The position numbers and the translations under genes were made by a program. Under the pieces are notes generated by a model. That model had not been told where the DNA came from. It saw only the letters and a program-made list of their open reading frames with translations, and made no database searches. This document shows positions 56,794 through 64,000 of a DNA stretch of 64,000 bases, piece by piece. This DNA comes from Rebecca billardiae RCC1528 (lineage: Eukaryota; Haptophyta). How positions within the stretch are numbered: position 1 is the stretch's first letter; every line of letters starts with the position of its first letter. The DNA is taken from positions 1-64,000 of the forward strand of contig OZ251239.1 in NCBI GenBank assembly GCA_965240325.2, written 5' to 3'.

Positions 56794-56836
56794 GACCCAT
56801 GACAAGCCTGACACGCCCTTTCCGGCAAGTGGCACG
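56794..56836. promoter_or_regulatory. 43-bp divergent start-to-start interval
   Basis: The two start codons are separated by only 43 bases, the tightest pair in the window. Transcription must start inside the interval or within the opposite gene's 5' coding region, unless one of the start codons is wrong. Confidence 0.45.
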
Positions 56837-58384
56837 ATGGCGGCATCACCGGTCGAGGCGCACGCGAGGAGAGGGCGCAGGCGCGGGCGAAGGCGCGGCG
56901 CGCTCCTGCTCGTCGCGCTGTACGCGCCACGCGCGCCGGCCCCCTACTGCCCGAACGAGCCGATCGCGCCGACGGGCGCCGCGCACGCGCTGCGCGCGCA
57001 CCACGCGCGGCTGCTCGAGCGGTGCGCGTTCCGCGCGCTCGGCGGCGCCGAGGGCGACGGGGCCGGCGCGCGCGCGCCACGCGACCTGCGCCGGCCCGAG
57101 TCGTACGGCCCCGACGCGCTGCCGCGGTACGAGGACGAGGACTGGCCCAAGCCCGCGCGCTGCACGCCGCTCGCGCGCCGGCCTCGGCCGTGGTTCATGT
57201 GCAGGCTGTCCGAGTATTTCTCGATCACGCCCGACGGGCGCGCGGCGCTGATCGGCGTGCCCAAGGCGGGCGTGACGAGCCTCAAGGTGTTCTGGCGCTG
57301 CACCTTCGGCACGCGCAAGCGCACGCCCGAGTTCGGCTGCGGCAAGCGCGCGCGCGCGCCTCCGCCCGCGTGGGCCGTGCTGGCGGGCATGGCGCGCGAG
57401 CCGGTCGGCCGGCTGGTCGCGGCATACGGCGAGGTGCTGGGGCTGCTCACGCACCGCATGCGGCGCGCGGAGGACGGGCGGGCGGTGCGCGTGCCCGACG
57501 TGGAGGACCTGCGCGCGCTGCTCTACTCGCTCGGACTCGCGCCGCCCGCGCGCCGCCAGGAGGCGTACTCGCCGCCGCCCTCGTGCAAAGGCGGCGGCGG
57601 CGCGGCGGCCGCCGCCGAGCCGCCCGCGCGCGCGGCGGCGCGCGGCGGCGGCGGCGGCGGCGCGCGCGCGCGGCGGAGGGCGCGGCGGCGGCTGTGGACC
57701 AACTTCCCGCGCACGCAGGCCTTCAACGTGACGCCGTCCGAGCGCGACGCGCGCGTCCGCCTCGTCCGCTCCTCCGAGGCCGGCTGGCTGCTCGCCGGGC
57801 TGCGAGGCGCCGTGCCGCTCGCAGCGGGGCCGGGTGTGCAGACGGTGCGCGGCGTGGCAGTGGACGAGCGCGCGCGCTTCCGCGCCTTCCTGCGCGCGCT
57901 CGAGTGCGGCGCGCGGTACCAGTACTGGCACCACGCGGCGAGCGCGTGCGGCACGATGGCCGAGACGCCGCGCTTCGCCAGCGCGACGGCGCGCACCGCC
58001 AGCGCGTGCGTCGCCCCCGCCGCGGCCCCCGCCAACGTGAGCGTGCTGCTGCGCACGGAGACGCTGGAGGCGGACGCGCGCGCGCTCGTGCGCGCGCTGC
58101 TCGGCGCGGGCAAAGGGGGCGCGCTCGCGGGCGCGCGCAAGGGGTGCCCGCTGTACCACGTGAACCCGAGCAAGCTCGGCGCCGACGCCGCGTCCGCCGC
58201 CGCGGCCGCCGAGCGCGCGTCCGCCGCCGCGACCAACGCGCACGGCATGCCGACGGCCGCGTCGCTGCGCGCGCTGCTGCACGCTGAGCCCGAGCTGATG
58301 CGCGTCGTGTGCCGCGTGTACTACCAGGACTACGCGTGCCTGGGGTACGAGCTCCCGCCCGCGTGCCGGGAGCGCATCTGCTGA
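56837..58384 (+). CDS. Golgi-type carbohydrate sulfotransferase family protein
   Basis: This intronless gene encodes 515 residues. A basic start and hydrophobic residues 21-30 suggest a short type II anchor. The PAPS loop ALIGVPKAGVTSLKVF (about 137-152) and the 3'-phosphate motif AREPVGRLVAAYGE (186-199) match the Sulfotransfer_2-type fold of heparan and chondroitin sulfotransferases. Several paired Cys residues in the C-terminal half (ACGTM, SACV, RVYYQDYACLGY) suit a luminal domain. A Gly/Ala/Arg low-complexity insert lies near residues 255-290. It probably sulfates an extracellular polysaccharide. It differs in family from the sulfotransferase at 15.1 kb, so the two are not recent duplicates. 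Confidence 0.78.
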   Translation: MAASPVEAHARRGRRRGRRRGALLLVALYAPRAPAPYCPNEPIAPTGAAHALRAHHARLLERCAFRALGGAEGDGAGARAPRDLRRPESYGPDALPRYEDEDWPKPARCTPLARRPRPWFMCRLSEYFSITPDGRAALIGVPKAGVTSLKVFWRCTFGTRKRTPEFGCGKRARAPPPAWAVLAGMAREPVGRLVAAYGEVLGLLTHRMRRAEDGRAVRVPDVEDLRALLYSLGLAPPARRQEAYSPPPSCKGGGGAAAAAEPPARAAARGGGGGGARARRRARRRLWTNFPRTQAFNVTPSERDARVRLVRSSEAGWLLAGLRGAVPLAAGPGVQTVRGVAVDERARFRAFLRALECGARYQYWHHAASACGTMAETPRFASATARTASACVAPAAAPANVSVLLRTETLEADARALVRALLGAGKGGALAGARKGCPLYHVNPSKLGADAASAAAAAERASAAATNAHGMPTAASLRALLHAEPELMRVVCRVYYQDYACLGYELPPACRERIC

Positions 58385-59448
58385 GCAGGGCCGCCCGGGC
58401 CGGCCTCGCACGGCGGGGCTGGAGGCAGCAGGCACCTCAGACCTGGCCGCGCGGGGCGGAGCGGTGTCAGTGTCACCGGGGCGATCGACGCTTTATATCT
58501 AACAGTAGCCTCAGATGAGTGACGGCACCGTGTCCGTTGCCGGACGAGCACGGCGCAGCCGGGCGGACGCTCGCGGACGGTTCAGAGCCCCTTCGTTCAA
58601 TCGTTCAGCCTGAACGCTCAGCCCAGTCAGCCCCTGCTCCGGCACCAAATGTTGACGCGCCATCGTGGCTCTGCTGGTGCAAAATAATACCCGTACAGCG
58701 CCGGGAGACTCACGGGAGACTCACTCAACTTTAATGGTCGGTCCCGGGCGCAAGGTTGGTGCGCAGGCGACAAGAATTGGCTCACATTTTGCGTCTCGGA
58801 GATCTCCTTCGGACACTCCGCTGGTTGGTTGCGCTCCGCTGCCGCCCGCGCGCGCTAAAATTCATTCTTTAAAATAGGGTTTTCAGTGCACGAAGAACCA
58901 AGCGAAGAACATGACTCCAACGGGCAAAAAAGAGCAAAATCAACAGATTTGCGGAGCTTCCCGTAGGCTATGAAGGGCACGGTGCAGGCGAGTGATGCGG
59001 GCGCTCCATGGCCATGTCGGCCGTCGCGGATGGCGTCAACGCACGCCACATGCTCAAGACACATGCTCACTCGCACACACTTGGGTTGGGCGGGGCGAGA
59101 CCGCGCTCGCGCAGCCGATCGACACTCAACGACGCTTGTGCGTTGCGACTGCTTTGACACAGCGAACGGCAGGGTGCAGACTCGAGATGTGAGGGTCATG
59201 CGGGCTTGGACTCGTAGCCAGTACCCACTGGCGGCAGCCTGCATGCCGCGCGTACTCGTCCGGACGCGAACTCGTACATCGAGCGGCCAAACTGCTGCGC
59301 GAGTCGCCGCCCCAAGTCACAAGCTCGCCATGGATCGCAGAGCCCGCGTAATCTCGGCGCTGTACGGATACCCGCCGGCCGCCGCCGCGGGTTCGTTCAT
59401 TGGTTGAACTTTTTGAACTTGCGTGGACGGACGGCACGCGGGCATACG
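58385..59448. other. Intergenic, no gene seen
   Basis: About 1,060 bases of moderate GC lie between the sulfotransferase stop and the next start. Short frames occur on both strands without domains or splice logic. The 58855-58960 part is AT-richer. The last 100 bases presumably hold the promoter of the next gene. Confidence 0.55.
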
Positions 59449-60765
59449 ATGGCGGCGCTCGTTGCGGTCCATGCGCTCGCCCTCGCGCTCGCGCCGCAGC
59501 GGCTCGGCGGGCGCTCGGCGGGCGCGCTCGCGCCACGGCGCGCCACGCCGGTCGCGCCGCCGGTGCGCATGGCGGTGGTCGTCGACCACCGCGCCGTCGC
59601 CGCCGGCCTGTTTGGCAACATGCGCGCGCCCGCGGCGCTGATTGCCGGCGCGGCCGTGCCGATCGCGTTCGGCTTCGCCCTGCCCAAGACGAACTGCACC
59701 GCCCTCGACGATGCGATCGTGCAGCTCGACGCGTTCACGATGACGTGCACGCTGCTCAGCGAGCTGCTCGCCGTCGTCTACGCCACCGTCGCGGTGCGCG
59801 CGGCAGCTCGCGCGCGCGAGCGTCGCCGCTCCCCGCCACCTCGCGAGGGCTGACTCGCGCTGCGGCTGCGCGCGCGTCGTCGTCGTGCTCCGCTGCGCAC
59901 GCCCCCCGCAGGTGAACAAGCTCTCCGAGACGGCGGGGGGCGCGCCCGCCGAGTCCGTGCTTGCGCTGCTGCGCCGCGACTACGAGCTCGAGTGGTGCGG
60001 CGCGGCTGCATGCATGCGCGCCCCTGCACGCGCGCGGCCGCACGCGCCAGCCGCGCGCGCTCCACGCGCCGCGCGGCACGGCCCGCGCTCGCGCAGCGCG
60101 GGGCCGTGGCGCGCGCATGGCGCGGCGGCACGTCCCCCCCGCGCGCGCCGACGCGCCGACGCCCCAACGCGCGCGCGTGTGCGCGCGCGCGTGTGCGCGC
60201 GCGCGTGCGCTCGCCCCCCGGCGTGCTCCGCTCCCCTGCCCGGACTGCCCGCGCTCTGTGCCGCCCCGTCCACCGCCCTCTGCCCGGACTGCCCGCGCTC
60301 TGTGCCGCCCCGTCCACCGCCAGGGCGGGCACCAACTTCCTCTTCCTGCTCGGGCTGTTCGGGCTGGCGGCGGAGGTGGGGATGCGCATGGTGCTCAAGC
60401 TGTGGGCCCAGCCCGGCGCGCGCTGGGTGCCCGCGGCGCTCAGCGCGTCGGCGGCTTGCCTGATGGCCTCGACGGTGAACAGGGGCGTGGCGCGCGGCGA
60501 CGGCAGCGGCAGGGTGCGGCTGGGCGCGTCGTTCGCCTCGCTCGGCGTGCGGTACGTGCGGCTGCTGTGGGCGAGCGTGCGCGGCGGCGGTGGCGAGGGC
60601 GCGGGTCCGGCCGCGCTCGTCGCGCCGGCGCTGCTGCTCGCGGCGGGCGCGGGCGCTGCGACGCTGTGGCGCGCCGCCGCCGCCGCCGTGCGCGCCCTCC
60701 GCGCGTCGTCGCTCGGCTCTGGCCCGACCAGCAGCCGCCGTGACGCGGCAGGCGCGAACTCCTGA
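59449..60765 (+). CDS. Small multi-pass membrane protein, candidate plastid-targeted
   Basis: Exons 59449-59793, 59912-59994 and 60324-60765 join to 289 residues. The N-terminus has a hydrophobic signal-like segment (ALVAVHALALALAP), then an Arg/Pro/Ala-rich stretch to about residue 45. That two-part layout is used for plastid import in algae with secondary plastids. Four or so hydrophobic segments follow (ALIAGAAVPIAFGFALP, the FTMTCTLLSELLAVVYATVA region, FLFLLGLFGLAAEVGMRMVL, ALVAPALLLAAGAG). The tiny 83-base middle exon encodes NKLSETAGGAPAESVLALL and restores ELEW-AGTNF across intron 2. I recognise no family. Intron 2 (329 bases) carries a 42-bp tandem duplication near 60236-60320, just before its acceptor. 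Confidence 0.7.
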
Positions 60766-61273
60766 GCCCGCGCAGCGAGCCCGCGCAGCGAGCTGCGCGC
60801 ACTCTCACTAGTCTCAGCTCTCGGCGGCGGGCTGCAGCATCACCGGCGGCTCAGCAATTCAGCATCACCGATCGATGTCCGATCACCCGTTCACCGGGAC
60901 CGGCCCGCCCGGACCGGCGGGGCGGATCCGACGAACGAAGCCTGAAGCCTCCGCACCGGACACGCACGCACACGTCACTGGCACTGGCACAGCCGCTTCA
61001 GCACAAACCACGCCGCCTGCAAGTGCCCCTCGATCGTGAGAGCTCGTGGCCATCACCGTCTTGTAGCTTACGTACGTTTGTTGCTCTGCTGTGTGCCAAC
61101 CTCGGCAACCTCGACATTCCTCGACATTCCTCGACCTTCCTCGACAACCTCGTTGACGGAGCTCGTCTTGTATTTGTCAGTAGGGAAATGCGAGCAGGAT
61201 TCCCCCAGGAACAACGAGCACCTCCGTGCCGCTTGTCCGTCCCGTCCCACCCCGCCGATCCACCCCGGAGACC
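60766..61273. other. Intergenic and 5' region of the unknown basic protein
   Basis: About 500 bases hold the 3' end of the membrane-protein gene and, from 61063, a repeated module that ends about 140 bases before the next start codon. No gene is seen. Confidence 0.5.
61063..61133 (+). repeat. Repeated 71-73-bp module, copy A
   Basis: The module reads GTAGCTTACGTACGTTTGTT, then GCCAACCTCGGCAACCTCGA, then repeated CATTCCTCGA words. A near-identical direct copy is at 62972-63044. It lies upstream of the unknown basic protein, in the position of a promoter or 5'UTR. Confidence 0.85.
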
Positions 61274-62473
61274 ATGACGACGCGCGCGACGACCAGCGAG
61301 CCGAAGAAGCCGTCGGCGGACGCCCTCCAGGAGCCGCGGGCGACGAAGTCGCAGAAGACGAATGCCACGTCCGACGTCGCCGGCGATGGCGGCGTCACCT
61401 CTGACGGGTTCGGCACGTCGAACCCGGCGTCGGGCGGCCGTGCGCACGGCGGCGCGTGCGGCAAGCGCCCAGCAAGGGAGTGCCCGCAGGCGGAGACTGC
61501 GACGGGCGCTTCGAAGAAGCGCAAGGCCGCGCCCGGCCCCGCTGCCGACGACGCCATCGGCATGCAGTCGCCTGCTGGCAGCACGTCGGCCGGCGGAAGC
61601 AAGGAGCCGCTCCCACCGGCGGCGCAGGCGGTGCAGGACAAGATGCTGAAGCAGGTGTGCGCCGGGCGTGCGCCGCGCGCGCGCACGCTGCTTTGTGCGA
61701 CGGCGCTGACCCACCCCGCACCGCGCATCGCCTGCGCCGTTCAGACCGAGGCGATCAATCGGCTCGCGCAGCAGCGCGCCAAGGCGCTGGAGAAGGCGAC
61801 CGAGCTGAAGCAAACGTCGGTGTCGCTCGGCCCGCCGGCGAACACGTCGTCGTTCGCGCAGGACCACGTCGAGCGCTGCGCGGACAAGAGCAACATCCGC
61901 GTGAACATCGGCGCGCAGATGCCGACGAAGCTCACGTTCGACGTGCGCCGCCAGGTGGTGTTCGGCGTGTACGTCGTGGTGCACCAGGAGGGAGTGCCGG
62001 GCGCCGAGGCCATGTTCAATGAGGGCAAGCACGTGAACAAGAACGGCGAGCAGCGCAGCTTTCTCTACAACGAGGCGCCGTCCATCGAGTACGTGCCGGT
62101 GGCGGATGAGGACGAGCAGTACCGCGTGCGCGTGCGCGCCATCGTGTTCGAGCCGCGCTCGCGCCTGATGGCGGGCCACATCCTGGAGGGCATCAAGACG
62201 GCGCCGCTCGGCTTTGCGCCCATCGTGGGCACGCTCCCGACGGTGGACGAGGTCGACCTGAACATCCCGATCGCGCGCCGCCACTCGCTGATGGCGTTCT
62301 ACGACGTGGACGGCGAGGCGTTCGGCATCTTCGGCGACGACCTCAAGTTCTACATCAAGGCCATCGAGGCGCTGGCGGTTCAGGCTGGCGCCAGCGTGCT
62401 GCAGATCGTGCGCACGCCGATCGAGACGCAGATATGCACTTTGGCGGAGACATCGTGCTGGCCTGCAAGGTGA
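61274..62473 (+). CDS. Unknown basic, probably nuclear protein next to repeat modules
   Basis: Exons 61274-61654 and 61745-62473 join to 369 residues; the 90-base intron begins GTGTGC and ends TTCAG. Residues 1-120 are polar low-complexity with a nuclear-import-like GASKKRKAAPG. From residue 128 there is a helix (INRLAQQRAKALEKATELK) and then a globular region with normal composition (PTKLTFDVRRQVVFGVYVVV, ARRHSLMAFYDVDGEAFGIF). I recognise no family. The gene ends shortly after RTPIETQ. A frame starting at ATG 62433 continues about 28 codons to a stop at 62518 with normal-looking residues (HFGGDIVLACKVTTAIRAEL), so a frameshift or alternative 3' end is possible. The setting between direct repeats and beside a broken helicase suggests a mobile or horizontally gained unit. 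Confidence 0.6.
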   Translation: MTTRATTSEPKKPSADALQEPRATKSQKTNATSDVAGDGGVTSDGFGTSNPASGGRAHGGACGKRPARECPQAETATGASKKRKAAPGPAADDAIGMQSPAGSTSAGGSKEPLPPAAQAVQDKMLKQVCAGRAPRARTLLCATALTHPAPRIACAVQTEAINRLAQQRAKALEKATELKQTSVSLGPPANTSSFAQDHVERCADKSNIRVNIGAQMPTKLTFDVRRQVVFGVYVVVHQEGVPGAEAMFNEGKHVNKNGEQRSFLYNEAPSIEYVPVADEDEQYRVRVRAIVFEPRSRLMAGHILEGIKTAPLGFAPIVGTLPTVDEVDLNIPIARRHSLMAFYDVDGEAFGIFGDDLKFYIKAIEALAVQAGASVLQIVRTPIETQICTLAETSCWPAR

Positions 62474-62971
62474 CGACGGCGATCCGTGCTGAGCTGGGCG
62501 TGGCGATCACGGGCATGTGAGACGGCTGGCAAGACTGTGTGCGGGTGGGTGGGAAGGGGGTCGAGCACGGGTGGGTGGGAAGGGGTTCTGGTGGGCACGT
62601 GGGCCCGCAGTCGGTGATAGGCCCCGCATGCACCGCCGAAGCGGTGTGCGTGTTGCAGCACGCACGGCCGATGCTGCAGCATAGTGACTGCGTGATCGCG
62701 GATAGAATACGACGTCAAGTATGATTTTTAGGGCGCGTGCCGCGCATAGACCGAATGGTGCACAGCCGGCGTGCACTAGCCTGGGGCTGGCAGGCGTCGT
62801 CCAGGCGGGAATGAATAAGTCATTATTCGCGCAGTTATTATTTCAGCTCCGCGGTTGATCCTTGACGATTTTCCAAGCTCGGAGTCGGAGGATCAGCAAC
62901 ATCATCCTCAAGCGTTCTGCGACCTAGGAATCTAGGATCAGCGCAACATCGTCAAACGTGCTGAGACCTAG
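62474..62971. other. 3' region with internal short repeats
   Basis: Repeated GGGTGGGTGGGAAGGGG words lie at 62545-62586. GACCTAGG and ATCAGC-CAACATC words recur between 62885 and 62970, just before module copy B. Apart from the possible 28-codon continuation to 62518, no gene is seen. Confidence 0.5.
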
Positions 62972-63044
62972 GTAGCTTATATGTACGTTTGTTGCTCTGC
63001 TGTGTGCCAACCTAGGCAACCTCGACATTTCTCGACATTCCTCG
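62972..63044 (+). repeat. Repeated module, copy B
   Basis: This near-identical direct copy of 61063-61133 differs by a few substitutions and a 2-base length change. Its right edge coincides with the point where the leftward helicase frame loses family similarity, so it marks the breakpoint. Confidence 0.85.
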
Positions 63045-63780
63045 GATCGTACACGACGAGCTTGGCAGCGCCGGGGATGGCCAGCACAGCGTGCAGCTGA
63101 GCTCGCGTGCAGTCATGCGCCTCGTCGAGCAGCACCAGATCGAAGCGCGTGTCGCGTTTGGCGTAGTCGAGTTGGTACAGCTTGAAGAGCACAGCATGCG
63201 TCCGTGCGGCATGTGAGCTGGGGTCCGCCTGGCGCTCCCACATGCGGCGCGCCGAGGCAAGAACAGCGCCGCGGCACCGGGCAAGCGCGGGCAGGTGCGC
63301 GTCGCAGAGGTGCGCGTCGGCCGATGATAGAAACGCACGCAGCGTCGCGCGCACGTCCGTCAAGCTGTCGTCGTCCGGCGCGTCACACGGAAGCACAGCC
63401 ACCTGGTCGGCGATGTGGCCGCCGTGCAGGGCATGCGTCGCCTCGAAAGCCAGAGCGTCGAGCGTGCACACGCGCACGTGCGCCATCGCGGAGCACAGCT
63501 CAGTCTGCTCCGCTGCCGCGCTGCGATTGAACGTCACGAGAACGGTGCGCAGGTGCGGTCGCGCCGCAGCGAACGCGCGCAGCGCGTGTGACTTGCCGGC
63601 ACCTGCAACGGCGAGAATCTTCATCACATCACCGCGCTGCAGGGCGGTGTGCACGATAGCCTCGAGGCTGCCGGGTGGATCGTGGCGAACGAGAGCATGC
63701 AGCAGCACGCTCGACGTCGGGCGTGCGAGCGGAGCGGCAGCCAATCGGCGTCGGCGCGGGCGCGCCGGCCCGGGCGCCAT
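62977..63780 (-). pseudogene. UvrD/FBH1-type SF1 helicase, 3' part missing
   Basis: From ATG 63780 the frame gives the N-terminal helicase core. Walker A AVAGAGKSHALRAF carries Lys63. FNRSAAAEQ and VCTLDALAFEATHAL follow as in FBH1/UvrD helicases, then Walker B LVLLDEAHDCTRAQL. After KLVVYDP, where motif III (Q-x-IY-x-FRGA) should begin, the frame runs into module copy B near 63045 and ends at 62977 with about 23 unrelated residues. Motifs III-VI are absent, and no exon to the left supplies them. It is therefore a 5' fragment of about 245 residues. The missing part was replaced or deleted when the module arrived, or by recombination between modules. Confidence 0.78.
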
Positions 63781-63897
63781 GCAGTAGCCTGCGGTTGGCG
63801 CGTTCAGCTGAGCCAAATCGAAGCGGCGGGCGTGAGGTGGGTTCCGGTGACCAAGGTGGTTCCCCCACGTCGCGATGAGCACGCTCGCCACCGGACT
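63781..63897. other. 5' region of the helicase fragment
   Basis: The helicase frame stays open through here without another ATG, and no domain is seen. It is probably untranslated leader and promoter. Confidence 0.4.
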
Positions 63898-63950
63898 TTG
63901 CCGAGGTTGTCGAGGTTGCCGAGGTGTCGACGTTGGCGAAAACGTAGCAA
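63898..63950 (-). repeat. Related module in inverted orientation, copy C
   Basis: On the minus strand this reads GCCAACGTCGACACCTCGGC followed by AACCTCGACAACCTCGGC, a diverged relative of the core of copies A and B. It lies about 120 bases upstream of the helicase start, as copy A does before the basic-protein gene, so the modules may be promoter or leader elements. Confidence 0.65.
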
Positions 63951-64000
63951 CCGACCCATCCGACCTCAAAGGTATTGCGTCTGCTAACCCGCTCAGAATG
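63951..64000. other. Right edge of the window
   Basis: Fifty bases without a feature that I can support. Confidence 0.4.

Noticed and set aside
56794-56835. Earlier start for the PC-esterase-like gene at 56835
   Set aside because: The codon there is GTG; the first in-frame ATG is 56793, which still gives the N-terminal hydrophobic segment.

Overview
The window is the left end of a eukaryotic chromosome. It opens with about 745 bases of CCCTAA repeat, the C-strand of a TTAGGG telomere, and runs inward through about 14 kb of subtelomeric repeats into a compact, very GC-rich gene region. Short introns (86-329 bases) that begin GTG and end CAG, genes tens to hundreds of bases apart, a ciliary-type multi-adenylate-kinase protein, HOPS and Rab5 endosome components, a hybrid histidine kinase, sulfotransferases and one candidate plastid-targeted membrane protein together suggest a flagellated unicellular alga. 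A haptophyte or stramenopile type is plausible, but this is inference and no species can be named.

Layout. 1-745: telomere. 746-7279: about 36 copies of a 183-bp satellite with a local higher-order expansion. About 7330-7920: a second family of roughly 190 bp. 8533-9411: a candidate non-autonomous transposon. 9412-15125: decayed, cross-duplicated subtelomeric DNA without a supportable gene. 15126-49894 is the gene-dense core: sulfotransferase (+), amino-acid transporter (-), short-chain dehydrogenase (+), VPS11 (+), hybrid histidine kinase (+), unknown protein (-), VPS9-domain protein (-), PH-domain protein (+), phospholipase-B-like SGNH protein (-), Cys-rich unknown (-), large membrane protein with a TIR-like end (-), and AK9-like protein (+). 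49895-55668 is a gene desert, less GC-rich in parts. 55669-60765: PC-esterase-like protein (-), second sulfotransferase (+), plastid-type membrane protein (+). 61000-64000: a different-looking segment with an unknown basic protein and a UvrD/FBH1-type helicase that is cut off by a repeated module.

Splice models were derived by hand for AAAP, VPS11, the histidine kinase, PLB-like, AK9-like, the plastid-type gene and the 61.3-kb gene. In every case the joined exons keep one open frame, the total is a multiple of three, and family motifs run across the junctions. The most notable structure is a transposon with identical 442-bp inverted arms and a 5-bp target duplication, inserted into the short shared promoter between the VPS9-domain and PH-domain genes. 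Several telomere-like hexamer tracts lie inside genes. VPS11 and the VPS9-domain protein both serve the Rab5-to-HOPS endosomal route. The two sulfotransferases and the PC-esterase-like protein probably decorate polysaccharides in the secretory pathway.
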